NCBI GenBank assembly: GCA_000231825.2
Contig: JH720306.1
Coordinates: 167,784-231,783, forward strand
Reading direction: 5' to 3'
Length of the DNA stretch: 64,000 nucleotides
Origin: Tetrahymena elliotti 4EA
Taxonomy: Eukaryota > Ciliophora > Oligohymenophorea > Hymenostomatida > Tetrahymenidae
The translations under genes were made by a program, and so were the position numbers. Positions 23,932-36,678 of this stretch are shown piece by piece (positions within the stretch are counted from its first letter, which is position 1; each line of letters begins with the position of its first letter). Below the pieces are notes generated by a model that searched no databases, was not told the origin of the DNA, and saw nothing but the letters and a program-made list of their open reading frames with translations.

Positions 23932-24330
23932 ATGAGAAGCACAATTTTAGTAGGAGCTGTAATCACTTTAGCATTAATCGGAGCCACCACACTCCTTTTT
24001 AGAAAGGACTTAACTGAGGGTTAGATTACTGTAGCAAATTGGATGTAATGCTATAGCACTAGTAATCACACTTGCGATGATATCTCTGACTAATCTGATG
24101 ATTACTCTTTATGTAAATAGTCAGAAAGAGATTTTGAAATGGAAACCAATCCAATTAAATGTTCTTCATTATGGAATTTCCTCAATCATGCCAAAGGAAC
24201 TGAATACATAAACTAAGATAACTTATTCTCAAATTGCTTTTTAACTAATGAAAAAAGTTATCAATCTAAAAGTTATTTCTTCTATACTCAAGTATTCTAC
24301 CCTCGTTATCACACTTGCTCAGGATTATGA
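23932..24330 (+). CDS. Small secreted cysteine-rich protein
   Basis: A single-exon gene of 132 residues ending in TGA. The N-terminus MRSTILVGAVITLALIGATT is a signal peptide or signal anchor. The mature part has about seven cysteines (near residues 40, 49, 63, 78, 103 and 130 among others), spaced through an acidic, Ser/Asp-rich chain that includes WMQCYSTSNHTCDDISDQSDD. There are potential N-glycosylation sites (NHT). The gene is isolated: no neighbour lies within about 5 kb upstream or 1.6 kb downstream. Its GC content is clearly higher than its surroundings, and an A-rich leader precedes the ATG, as is usual for highly expressed ciliate genes. It looks like a lineage-specific secreted or surface protein. 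I do not recognise the family, and a role as surface antigen or granule content is only inferred from type. Confidence 0.8.
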
Positions 24331-25987
24331 TAAATTGCTCTATAGAATAACTAAATAAACAATCTAACTATTAAATAGTGAATACAATTATAAAATTTAT
24401 ATCCATATATACATACATACAAATTCTTTTATAACAAATATCATCATAATTATTCTATATTTGAATTAATAGCCTACTAATTTTAATATGTTTTAAAATT
24501 TAAATTTTATTCCAATTTTTTAATACAGAGCTTCAAATTTTAAGCCCTGTTTTGGACCATCATCTTAAATGAAATCCTATTTCGTAATACATTTTATGAT
24601 AAAAATTTTAATTTTTTTCAATTACAAAAAAAGCCAAAAAAGAAAGTTGATAAATGTAAAATTATTAATAAATTAAATACTTTAAAAACTAATTTGATTT
24701 TCAAGGTTTTATTTAACTAAAAGAATAACAAATTTTTTTTTCTTCTTATTACAATATTGACTTCACAAATTTTAGTAAAAAGCATGTGATCAAAACCATT
24801 AAAAAGAATTATTTTAAATTAGTGTTAATTGAGAAAACTGCTATTTTTTTAAATGGATTAGATAAAATAAGCCTTTTCTTCTTTTAAATATTTTTAAAAT
24901 GAGTTTAAAGGTTTATAATATTTTATGAATTTTTTACATGTTAATATGTAAAGTAATTTAATGTTATTCAAAATGTAATGAAAAAATGTGGGATTGCTTT
25001 TTTTATTTAGAGGTTCACTATTAAATATATTTTTAAAATTAAATTTATTATTAAATAATAATAATGTATATTTTACCTTAAAGTTATTAACTTTATTTTA
25101 ATGATAAATATTTAACTTTAAAGTTTAAATTACCTTGAAAATTTGTGAATTTTAGTGCTATCATATTCTTTAATATTAAAATAATATTTTTCTTTGAATT
25201 GTATTTTTCATGTAATAAATATTTGAGATTAAATTAATTTAATGTTTCAAAAAATTAAATTCTATTGAAAATAGTATTTATACATTATGACCATAATTTT
25301 TATTTTTTGAATTTTGTTTGGTCAAGAATAATTGATTTTGGTTTTAAAGTTATGAAACCAAATTTGGTTGCAAAAATATGTTTGAAAAGTTAAAAATTTA
25401 CAAATAATGAGAAAAGAATTTGTAAAATTGGTTCATCAAATACTCTTTCAAATTCATGACTTTTAATTTGATGCTTAATATATATTTTAAATGGATGTTA
25501 AAAATTATGAATAAATATGTGAAGAGTCAGTCTATTATTTAAGTGGAAATGATTTATCTTAATTGACAATTGAAAAACAATTATTCATTTTTTGTAAAAT
25601 CAATTTAAAATATGAAATGTAAGAAATACCATCTTAATTAGAATTAGAAAAAGTAACTAATGCATTTATTTATTTATCATTTTTGGTAGAAAAATAAAAA
25701 TTAAAATCAGATCAGGAAAGTTATAATTTAATTGATTTTTAATTCTAATTCTTCTTATTAATTACTTTTAACAAAATCTGTTTGACATTTTATAAAATGA
25801 ATTTGGTAAGTCAGAATTGCTAATAATTCTTAAATATTTTATGAGTTGTTTTTATTTTGAACAAATAAAATTAACACTGGTATTTGATTATTTTTTTAAA
25901 TTTTAAAGTAAGTTCTAGCAAGAAGAATAAGCAGACAAATAAACATATAATTTTGCTAAATTCATTAATAAATATTTATTTTTTCTA
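24331..25987. other. Intergenic spacer, no gene seen
   Basis: AT-rich spacer between the convergent secreted-protein and peroxidase genes. No RNA or protein gene is supported. Confidence 0.55.
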
Positions 25988-27055
25988 TCAGAATTACTTA
26001 AAACCAAGTTCTGTGAGCTTCTTGAAAGCTGAAGCAAAGTCCTTGAAGAAGGCATCTTTGTTTTCCTTATATTCAAGAGCAATTCTTTTAAATTCAGGGT
26101 CGTTTCTGATTTCAAGATCGGCAGGAAGCATCATTAACTTCTTGGTATTATCTTCATATTAGAGAGGTCCATTCCACTTCTTTTAAGTCCAATTCTTTTC
26201 GAAGAGTTCCTTGAAGTAAAGATTAGTGAAGGTAGTAGGAGCATTAGTCCAAGGACCATCATATCCACTTCTATCAGTGTGACATTTACCAATACCATGT
26301 CCACCACCAATCAAAGCAACAATTTCTCTGTCATTAAGACCCATTCTGTAGAAAACATCTCTGATGTGTGAACTTCCCTTGCTAGCATCAGGAAGTCTAC
26401 CATTAGGAGGGCATGAGGCTTCAGAAGGAGCATCCTTTCTTCCAGGAGTAAAATCAATCTTAGGTCCTCCCATTTCTTCAATAGCAACATAACTAGCCAA
26501 AACCCAGAGATCAGCGTAAGAAATACCCTATGGAAAAAAAAAAGATAAGATACATGAAAACCAAATAAAAGAAACAAATCAAATGGATTTATTTTTAAAA
26601 AAATCAAGAACTTGTCCTTTAAGTGATTATCTTGAAGAAATGCTTGATAATTTAAAGTTTATATCTATAAAATTGAATAGAATAGCTTTATATTTATAGT
26701 AAATAATAATTACAGGGTGCTTAGCTTTAATGGGTTCAAGGAACTTTTAGGCATGTTAGAGACCAGCATTAGCAGGGTCACTTTATTCTTTGTTAAATCT
26801 CATGGTAGCACCATCAGAACCACCAGTCTTATCAGCCTTATTGTAGGTTCCTGAAGCATGCCATCCAAGTCTGACAAGAACAGGACCAATGTGGTTGTAA
26901 CCATCCCAACCTTACTATTCAAGAATGTTAGCAATATCTCCTTTGACAGCTTAATAATCAAGCTTAGGCTTAGCTAATTGAGTAAATTATTCCTTGTTGT
27001 AGTAGTAGTAACCAGCAGTACCGAATGCTAAAGTACCAAGAAGAAGATTTCTCAT
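25988..27055 (-). CDS. CCP1: Cytochrome c peroxidase-type class I heme peroxidase
   Basis: Two exons (26714-27055, 25988-26527) with a 186-nt intron give 293 residues. A short hydrophobic N-terminal helix ([16 protein letters not shown]) probably acts as a mitochondrial import or inner-membrane signal; yeast CCP works in the intermembrane space. Catalytic residues of class I peroxidases are present. The distal motif [11 protein letters not shown] has the Arg, Trp and His. The proximal His lies in [13 protein letters not shown], followed exactly 16 residues later by the tryptophan of SGYDGPW, which corresponds to yeast Trp191, the radical site that receives electrons from cytochrome c. The C-terminus ([32 protein letters not shown]) is typical. 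The likely reaction is H2O2 reduction by ferrocytochrome c, though activity with ascorbate cannot be excluded. A second, standard-code start inside exon 2 is only an artefact of the intron. Confidence 0.93.
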
Positions 27056-27427
27056 TTGTATAGTTTATTTTTTTGTTGATTTATGTTTGAAAATACCGTT
27101 TTGCTTTATGAATTGCTTTTGATTTAAGAATTTGAAGAATTATAAAATTTATTATTTTTTGTAGATATTTTGATTTGAAATAAATATCAACGATTACCCA
27201 TTCTTGATAACATAATTTAAATAATCGTCATCATATATGTCTTAAAAAGATTAGGTGATGCTGAATCTAATCTATTAAATCATTGAAATCTACCAGAAAA
27301 CAAGAAGAATCTTTCTGGATAAAACCAAAAAATTAAAAAGTTTACTTTGTTATAGATTTTATTTAAGATGACATATTAACTAAAATATTTTTTATCTCAG
27401 CTTTTTTTATTTTCTATCAAATTTCTA
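27056..27427. other. Upstream region of the peroxidase gene
   Basis: AT-rich spacer adjacent to the peroxidase start. It contains no other recognisable feature. Confidence 0.5.
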
Positions 27428-27690
27428 TTCAAACAAATAAGTTTTCTTTTGCATTGATATTATAATGTAATCACTAGTTATTCATTCTTATTTTCTTTCC
27501 ACCATATTTAAATATGTAAATTGTTTTGTTTTTATTCAAACAAATATGTTTTCTTTCACATTCATATTTTGTAATAATTAGTAATCAATTATAACAATAA
27601 ACTATCCATATTTATATATGTTAATTATTTCTATTCAAACAAATATGTTTTCTTTTGCATTTATGTGATGAAATAATAAGCAAATTCTAA
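27428..27690. repeat. Three tandem repeats of about 100-107 bp
   Basis: The phrase 'ttcaaacaaatatgttttcttttgcatt' recurs with small changes starting at 27428, 27535 and 27634, so the periods are 107 and 99 bp. Each copy is preceded by a 'tatt' tract and followed by similar 'ccatattt...at' stretches. Confidence 0.7.
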
Positions 27691-29099
27691 TTCAAAGCAA
27701 TCCATATTTGAAAAATATTAATTACAATATACTTCTGAAAATCATTTATTTTTAATCAAAAATTTAAATTAATAATCAAATTTTACAGCTGGCTGAAAAT
27801 ATTTCATTCTACTTATTTAACATGTTTAAAATATAAAATTAAATTTAATAATGTTAGTTTTAAATTAATTCAATTTTTTAAGTCTTCTTCTTAAATAAAT
27901 ATTGAATAGAGGGAAGATCATTTAAAAAATTTATGTCCCTTTTATAATAATGTAATTATTAAAAAACAAAAAATTTTTGATGTAAATAAATTATTTTTAT
28001 TTCTTCTCTGCTAAAAATAGTAATCAATAATTACATACATATTTTAATAAATTGATCTATAATTAAATAATAAAATTGATTTGTGAAAGGAAGGCATTTG
28101 AATGAAAATATTTTGTTTCGTAAAAAATTAAATTAAAAAGTTTACCAATTAATTTTTATCGGAAAGAAATTAAAATAAAATCAACGAACAACAAGTATTT
28201 CCATATCAAAAAATATATTTTATTCATTGAAAAATATTTTGATTGTGTTTGAGCAATTATTTAAAATATTCTTTTTCAAATTTTGAATTCATAGGGATTT
28301 GAGTTTCTTGAATATATCAATAGATTGCAATAGCATTTTAATCATATTTTCTTTTTAACTTTTTTGGTTAATTTTTAATAAAATTGATTTTAATTAAATT
28401 TATGAAGATAAAGCAATCATTTCTTTATTAATTTAGTGATTAGTTAAATTTAATTGATTTTAGTTTTGGGAATATCTATATAAATAAGTTAGGTTAATGG
28501 TATATTATTAATTTAAAAAAGAACATTTTTTAATGATTTTTTAAATTCATAACATAGATTTTATTTTTGGAAATATTTCTAAATAAATTTGATATGTGTG
28601 TGTTTTAATGATTCTATTTTTATTTTTTTAGCTAAAATTGAATTGATTTATCTAAATAAATTAGATTAATGGTTTAATAGATTTAAAAAATAAAAAATAA
28701 ATTTAAAATAGTATGTTTGTTTATGTATTTTTTAATTAATAGAAATTTAGTTTAGTTTAGTGAATATCTAAATATATTAGATTAATAATTTAAGAATGAT
28801 ATTTTATAGATATTTTAATCAGAAGAAAGTGGAAATAGGAATAAAATCAAAATAAAATGCAAAGATATATTAGAATGAAAAAAAATGGATAAAGCAATAC
28901 TAAGCGTTGAACATATATTTGAATGAGTGAATGAGAGATGATTGATGTATTTAACATTGAAAGAATGACTTTTTTAGATGAAATATCAAAAAAGTAATAA
29001 AAGGGAAACAAAAGAAAGAAAAATATAAATTAAAAATATAAATAAAAAGAAAGAATATTAAAAGATTAATTAAAAACAATTTAATTAAGGTTAAGAGAA
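27691..29099. other. Intergenic spacer, no gene seen
   Basis: AT-rich gap between the peroxidase gene and the divergently transcribed CDGSH gene. The last 60 bp before ATG 29100 are strongly A-rich, as expected for a ciliate 5' leader. Confidence 0.5.
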
Positions 29100-30102
29100 A
29101 TGTCAGCTATTTTAAAGAGAGCTGCTAAGTATAAGAGAGTTTCCTCTGTTCTTTGTGAAGGTGAAGCCCATTTGAGAGATCCTTTCACTCCTCCTCCCGT
29201 TGTTCTTAAGCCTCCTGCTCCCCGCAAGGACAAGAAGCCTGATGATATCACTGATTTCCCTGCCCAAAAACTTATTCCTCTTCCTGAATCCATTCCTTAC
29301 TAGGTATTAAAAATCCTAATAAAATCAATATATTATAGGCACAAAAGCAAAGAAATATCAAGATATATCCTTTGATTTGAAAGGGAAAAAGCAATAAAAA
29401 GAAAAAATGTGAAAAGATAATTCAAAGATAGTATAGTAAATGTGAATGTAAATGAAAAAATTAAGTCCAAAATGGTAGTTCAAATAATCTTGATATCTTA
29501 TGAAGCATGAAATTTATAAATTTAGCAGTTGAGCTTTGTTAATTTTTGAATATACTCATTTATCAATTTTAATTTTGTAAAAATATCATATGCACAAATA
29601 ATTTCAGAAAGAATATTTGAATCTCAATAAAGAGGATATTAATCAAAGCAAATCTCAATAAATTGAAAGAATTTCATAGTGCTCTTTTGCAAATCATATT
29701 TATTGTTTGTAATAACTTTCTATTTCTTTTTAAATATAGGAAGGTAGATACAGACCTGGTAGTATCCCTATGATTGCTGGTTTCTTCCCTTATAACTGTT
29801 ATTTACAATAAGGTAAAGTTTACTCATGGTGCAGTTGCGGTATTTCTCAATCCGGTCCCTGGTGTGATGGTTTGTGCAACTCTGTCGTAACTAGATGCCG
29901 TCCTGTTGTTTTCAACGTTTCATAGAGTGGTTACTATAAAATCTGCAACTGTAAATTCTCTGCCAATGCTCCTTTCTGTAATAATACCCACAGAAAGATG
30001 GTCAGATACTACCACTAAACCCACAGAGGTTTCTATGAAATCTGGGGTGCTGGTTTATTCATTTTAGGCTGGTTCTATATGGGCTTCAACTATTACACAT
30101 GA
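29100..30102 (+). CDS. CDGSH-type iron-sulfur domain protein with variant first motif
   Basis: Two exons (29100-29303, 29740-30102; intron 436 nt) give 188 residues. The C-terminal half has two CDGSH-like motifs, as in the mitochondrial CISD3 group. The first is C99-S-C101 with CGISQSGPWCDGLC, so the position of the usual cluster-ligating His is Cys114. The second is C137-N-C139 with PFC148 and NNTH152, which keeps the His. The N-terminal 67 residues are basic and Pro-rich and may include a mitochondrial targeting signal. Residues about 170-186 (GAGLFILGWFYMGFNYY) look like a membrane helix, so the protein is probably anchored by its C-terminus. CDGSH proteins carry 2Fe-2S clusters. I recall that ciliate respiratory complexes contain CDGSH-type subunits, and this could be one, but that is inference. 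High GC and strong codon bias suggest high expression. Confidence 0.9.
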
Positions 30103-30739
30103 ACGATCTTCTGGATTTAAAAAAATAATAAATTAATAAAAAGCTTAGTAACTACAAGCAAATTTTGTAGTAGCAAATCATTTATTTGCAAAAAGAGAAT
30201 ACTAGTCACCAGGTCTATTAATTTTTTCATTGCATAATTATAAAAATATCTTCTTAGTTAGCATGTTTACAATTAATCGTATTAGTATCTCAATTTTGCA
30301 ATAATCATTTTATTATCAAAAACTGAATCCCTATTCCAATTAAATTATATATTTATTTATATATAAAAACACATTAAAATTAAATGAGTTTTGTCTATCT
30401 ATGATAATTATTTTATAATTCTTCCATTCAAATTTATTTTCTTCTTTTCAATGAAAATGCTATTTAGAATGAATGAATTAATGAAGGAATTAAATTTAAC
30501 ACCAGATTTAAATTCATTTTTCACATCAAAAATCATAAGAAATCATAAATTTAACAGATTTAAAAACTTAAAGAATACCTATCTGCACTAGTATGTAGAG
30601 ATATATTGGTATTCTAAAATGTGTTAATTTAAATTTAATAACTAGTAAGAATCTTACATTTATTTTAATTTCAATATGTCTTTAATTTAAATTCTTATTA
30701 TTTTTAAATAAAATTTTTTTAAATCCAAAAATATCTATG
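30103..30739. other. Spacer after the CDGSH gene
   Basis: No gene is supported. A plus-strand frame from 30384 stays open for about 480 nt in ciliate code, but its composition resembles the flanking spacer and it runs straight into the repeat beyond 30740. Confidence 0.45.
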
Positions 30740-31260
30740 TTTAAAAACAATTAACTTATTAAATATTACCAATGAGTTTATTTTGGTTGAGTTGCATTTT
30801 AAAAATATAAAAAATCAGTAATTCAAATTAGATCCTTTTTATGTAAAAGTAATATATTTTTTGATACAACAAATAAGTTTTCATTTTAATATTTAAATAA
30901 AAGTTCTTCAAAAACGATTACTTGTTGTGTACAAAATGGTATATACTTTTTGATATGATCTATCAGTTTTTTTATCTAAGTTGCATTTGAATAGTTTAAT
31001 AAATCAGTAATACAAAAAAGATACTTTTTTTAGTATTTAGTTTCAATTTAATAATTTAACAAGAACTACTTACTACAAAAAGATTAATTTTTATTGATTA
31101 AATGAAATATGATCATTATTATTAAAAAAGATAATTTAAATGAAAATTTTTTTCTGCAAAAAATAATTTAAAATGAATTCTTATTTAATTATATTAATAA
31201 TGATTGTTTTATCTAAGCAGTATTTTAACAAATAAAAAATAAAAATGATCTTTTTTCCCT
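30740..31260. repeat. Degenerate tandem repeat, period about 190-240 bp
   Basis: A block of the form 'gttgcattt...aataaatcagtaattcaaa...gatccttttt' starts near 30790, recurs near 30980, and appears in a weaker third copy near 31217. It is preceded each time by a 'ttt...atctaagt' phrase. The copies are strongly diverged. Confidence 0.5.
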
Positions 31261-34200
31261 AAAAAATAAAAAATAAATTTATTTATTATTGTTAGTTTTA
31301 GATGTAATACATCTTCTAAAAAAGTTCTTGTTTGATTCATATAATATGCTATTTAAAAATATTATTCAACTTTTAAGAATCACACAATTTTTTGGAGGAA
31401 ATTATCAGAAAAAATTTCTATTTAAAGATGAGATATGGAAAATCTGAAATTATTTAGAAACAAAAAATGATAGAAGTATTTTTAAATAAAATTTTAGTAA
31501 ATAAAATAACTTTTATTATTGAATATTTGTAAAATATACAGGTTTTATACTTTGTGTTGTAAGTAGAAAATACAATGTGTTATTCAAAAATATCTATTTT
31601 TAATAAGTTATTTATTTACTATTACCATTTTAGTTTCAGTCGTTGAATTTTTAATATGATGAAAAAAGCTTTTAATGTTTAAAATTTTAATTAATCTTTA
31701 ACCAACTCAATTTACTTTTAAAACTATTTCAAATAAATTGTAAAAAAAGATAGTACTTTATTTAAATTTCTTTGCATTATTTATTTTTTATTGTTTTGTC
31801 AATGTCATACTTATATTTTTAAAGGTCTTAAATATATTTTTCATTATTCAATTTGTGATTTATCCTGATTAAACTAAATATTTAAATTCAAATAAATTAT
31901 TTTTGAAATCTAGAACAAATGTTTTTTGCAAATAATTTTTTCTTTAAATAAAACGACAATAAATAAATTGCTCAGAATTTATGAGAAGCAGTAATTGAAT
32001 ACTTTATCATTTAAATATTTTCTTAGATCCAAATTTTATTTTTTATTTATGTTTGAAAATTTATTTAATACTCTAAGACTATCAACAAATTTAACTTTTA
32101 GATGAACTAATCTTAAAAAATTAGAAAAACAATCATCTCAAACTTGATGAAAATAAAGCTAATTAAATTTAACACTGCTCTTTTAATAATATTCGGCCAT
32201 TTAAAATATTTGATCATATTTAGTTTTAAGAATTAAACTTCTGCCCTCTACTAATTTACTAAGATAGTTCAAAAAAGTATGAGAAACTCAATCTATTTAG
32301 ACTTAAAGATTTAATACAAATGAATGTTTTTGCCATTAAGTCACTAAGAAAATAAAGCTAATTTGATTCAAAATAATTTTTGAAAACTAAGGGAAAATAG
32401 TAAAAAAAATAATTGGTCCAGATTTTTACTGCAACACTTTAAAGAAATATTGAAACCTAAAAAATATCAAAATTATTTTTACTTTTTTTTGATCAATTTT
32501 TTAAAGAAGAATAAAATGATTTGAATTGTAAATTTGCTATTAAAAGTTTGAAAATTTAAGTCAAATCTTTCTGATAAATAAATGGTCAATCAAATAAATT
32601 TTGTTGCTTTTTAAATTTTCTAATTTTTAGAAATAAACATTTTTTATTGCTATTTTATCTTTTATGGCAATGTTTTGAAGAAAGAATAGAAATCTCTTTT
32701 GTCTAGATGATATTTATATTTCATGAAAAGATGGAAAACTTTTCAATTTGAAGTATTTTTTCTAATTCAAGCAGTCAGTAATAATTATTCTCCATAATTT
32801 GATCATTTTTATATTTATATGGTTACAAAAAATTATTAAGTAATAAACTATTTGCCTAATAATGTTTGATTTTTAAAAAGAACTCAACATTTTTTAAGTT
32901 GAAAATATTTTTCTTTTAATAATTTAAATTAAGAAAAAATTGATTCATTTGAAAAATATCATTTAACATTTTTTATTATCACTTATAGTAAAAAATTTAG
33001 TTTTTTCATAGTTTTTTGACTTAAAGTATTACCTGAAAAAATTAATCAAATTTGAATTATTTTTGAAAGTAAAAAGCAAACTATTTAAATAAACAATTAA
33101 TATTTTCAAGCACATGAATTTTTAAGAATTAATTTATTAGGCTAATAAATTTTTATAAAAAACAATTCTCGTTTTTTTAAATTCTGCTTTATTGATATGT
33201 TAAAAAAGCTAGCATATATTTTATAATAATTTGGATATTTTTATCCAGCCTTTAGAATTACAAAAAAGAATCTTTATTTTGTTTATTTTGGTAATAAAAA
33301 AAAAAAATTAAATTTAGTTAAATAAAATTAATGTAAATATGAATGTTTATTTATTAAATTTGATAGACAAATAATTAAAACAAATTTAATTCTAAAATGT
33401 CAATATCTATCTTAATATATACTTTTTATTTATTAACTGTAAAGCTATTTTGTAGGTTATTTTACTTCTAGCTGTTTGCCTAATTACATTACATTTACTT
33501 TTTTACTTAAAAAATTAATTAGATTATTTAAATCAAATAAAATACATAAATCCTTAAGTTTGGTTAGTTTTTTCTTTTATTAACAGTTATTTAGGCTATG
33601 TATTTTAATTCAAATTAAATTAATGTAGACAAACTTTTGAAAGGTATTTTCTTCTTGGCAAAGCATTACTAAAAATATATTTTAGTTGAAATTAAGCTAA
33701 AATTCAAAAAGAAAAACAAATAAAAAAGTCGTTGAGTTAATTTAATTTGGTGTTGAGGATTTGTTTTGTTTTTTTAGATCGATCAAATGTTGTTAATTAA
33801 CAAATAATATGAGATATGATTGAAAATACAAAAATATATCAATGAAAAACATTAATTGTATTAAAATGTGTTTCAACAAATAAAAACTGATTGACTAATT
33901 TCATCAAAGTTAATTAAAAAAATATATTTTTTAGAAATTTTTAATGTAATTTGTGATTTTCTTGAAATCATAAATAAATATCTTTCTCTTACTGACTCAT
34001 TATTTCTTTTTTATTTCACTGTGTCCAATTTTTCTAAAAAGACTACTAATTATTAGTTTCCTTCTAATTCAAATTTTTTAATGCTTGTTCTCTGTTTATT
34101 AAACTATGTTTACTTTTGATATTCTTAGAAACTAAATATAATATTTGTAAAAATCCACTTTAATTTGAAACTTTATCTTTTGATTGTCAATTTGATTGTC

Positions 34201-35340
34201 AAGAAAATTTGAAATTTCAAGCAAAATAATATCAAGGTAGGTTTATTCAGAAATTAAGTTTTTAAATTTTTTTTCTCTATATTTTTAATAGATTCTTTTA
34301 TCAAAAGTTACAGATAAACATACTGAATTATAATCTTCTCAAGAGATTTTTTAAATAAATGAAAAAGAATAATATTATTAGTAGTTTTTAGAATTATTAT
34401 TTATTATCCTTAATAAAATTAGCCTCTGAGTGTAAAATCATCTTATATTTTTTAGTGAATGTTTGTTGTTATTCATGTTTAATATAGAATTTACAATTTT
34501 GTATAAAATTAAATTATTGATTTTGAGAGAGTCAAATTTTGTTTTGTAAAATAGAGTTTGAAGAATGTACACTTGAATGCTACTTAAAAATAAATTGGTA
34601 TATCTTAGGAAGCTAATATTCCGAGTAAAAAGTATTGGGCGCATTGATGAAACAAATTTGAAAAGAATAATTTAAAAGGGTTTATTTTTCTTTTGATTAA
34701 ATTTAAAAAAATATTTTTTTGTTGGAATGATAAATATTTGTAATTAATGATATCACATGGTTTTTTAATTTTTCTCAACTTATTCGCTCTCTTTAAGTAA
34801 TAGATAGACAAAGTTTTTAATCAATATTTTAATTACTCTTTTCTCTGTTGCTTAACTTCTTAATTTTACAAAGAATATCTTGAGGCTTTATAGTTATTTA
34901 CAAATACCTCTTAATTTGACAATAGAATAGGTTACATTTTGCAATAAATAGAAAATATTTTAGAATTAACTTAAATTAAGTGTAAAAAAACAAAAATTAA
35001 AGTTAATTTTATTGCTACAGTAGAATGGATTGTTATTTGTCCAAGTTTTTGCAACTAAAAAGTATTTAATGGAGGATTAGAATTGTAAATTTAAAAGATG
35101 AAGCAAATTTTAGAGAAAAATGTCGTTATAATATGATAGAATGATGATAAGTTTGTACATATTTTTTCATTTAAATGAGTTTATATTTGACATTTTCAAC
35201 AACTATTTTCATTTTTTGATTGAAATTGTGATTGTAAATTTTGATTTGAGTTATGGATAGAGAGCTATTTTAGCTTTTTTCCTTTAATCTATTTACATTT
35301 AAGCAAAAGGAAATAAGAAAAAAATTAGTTTTATAAGCAC
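31261..35340. other. Gene desert, no gene supported
   Basis: About 4 kb of extremely AT-rich sequence. A minus-strand frame at 34473-34811 could encode 112 residues but has spacer-like composition and no recognisable motif. Confidence 0.5.
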
Positions 35341-35910
35341 TCTTGTTTATTAAGTCAATGAGTTATCTATCTTCAGTCTGCCAAAATTTAATGATCTTTT
35401 GTGAGTATTACATCATAACAAATTAAAAGTTAATAATTATGTTACTAGTTCAAAATAGAAATTTTATCTAATTAGGTTAATAAAAAATTAGATATTAAGA
35501 AAGCTTTATAACATTAATTAAAGCAGCTTACTAATTTAAAATCTTAATTATTCTTTCTATATAAAAATATGGAATGTCTTTTTATACTTACATGAAATGA
35601 CTAATATACTAACTTCACAGTTAAGGCCTATTTCAAAATCCTTCCAATTAAAAACTTACGAGACGTCATTCTTTTTATTTTAGTGAGGTTTTTGCTTTGT
35701 ATCAAGTTCTTTTAGTAATTTGAAATTCAAAATTATCCAGTTCATTAAGTCTAAATTGCTTCTCGAGATAAAGAATTTATTAAGACTAATAAAATGAATT
35801 AGATACAGCCAAAAAAAATAAATTTATTGGATAATAGAACTCATTCGAGCCGATATTTGAAAGAAGTCATTGAAAAAACACTAAAGTCTTTTATCGAAAT
35901 TAATTTTTGA
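35341..35910. other. GC-elevated island, coding strand unresolved
   Basis: Composition rises here relative to the surrounding desert. On the plus strand, 35358-35600 and 35596-35910 are each open in a different frame. On the minus strand, two frames between about 35870 and 35650 are also open, and one ends at a GTAAGT donor-like site. It could be a small intron-containing gene, but I could not choose a strand. Confidence 0.3.
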
Positions 35911-36678
35911 GATTTTCATGAAATACTTTTTAGATGAGTAAAAATTTTTATTTTGAGCACTTTATTTAATCAAAAAATTGAATAGAAATGTGAATTGTTT
36001 GGGAATTTATTTAGCGTTTTAAGTTTCTTTACAAAAATGTTTTAAAAATAAAAAATTTAAAAAAATTTATGAGATTAAGAACAATAAAATTATATTTATT
36101 TAATTTCTTATTGAGCAAGGCAATAGTAAACATAGCAGATTTGTTAATAAATAAATTTATGATATTTGGTAGCTTTGTAAAAAATAGACCTTTTAATTAA
36201 TTTTACAAAGCTATTTATTTTATTTTTTTTTGGAATTTATTTACTTAGTCTTATGATTGAAATAAAAATGATTAAAAGAAAGAAAAAAAGAGTAAATAAA
36301 TATTAGGATGATAATTAAACAATTTTCAAATAGTAATGCTACACATGTTAAAATGAATGTTCTTTATATACAATTTATTAAAAACTTTGTTTTAAAATCT
36401 AAATCAGTTAAATATAGAAGAATTAAATTTATTTCTTTATTTGTTTGTTTATTTGTTGGTAGGACCGGACCTTTGGTTGGTTGGTCGGTCATCAAATTAT
36501 TGCAAATTTTTTTTATTATATAAATATTGATGGTGAATTTAGTATACATAGAAAATAAATAGTTAAATTAAAATAGGTTGGTTTTTGTGTATGTATGTGT
36601 GAGTGAGTGAGTAAATATTTTGGTAGTTAACTAGTTAGCTTGTTTGCTTGCTAGCTTACAATATAGAAGATTTATTGA
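35911..36678. other. Intergenic spacer with simple repeats
   Basis: Contains GTT/GGTT-rich and (GTGA)n-like tracts around 36460-36620. No gene is supported. Confidence 0.5.

Noticed and set aside
26183..26607. Overlapping standard-code ORFs with separate starts inside the peroxidase locus
   Set aside because: One is peroxidase exon 2 starting at an internal Met, the other is an alternate-frame shadow.
34473..34811. 112-codon minus-strand ORF in ciliate code (and overlapping standard-code ORFs)
   Set aside because: Composition matches the surrounding spacer, no motif is seen, and long TGA-only frames are common by chance at this base composition.
36576..36590. Sequence resembling the complement of the Tetrahymena chromosome breakage sequence (…AGGTTGGTTT…)
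   Set aside because: It differs from the 15-bp Cbs as I recall it at several positions, and a true Cbs is removed from macronuclear DNA.
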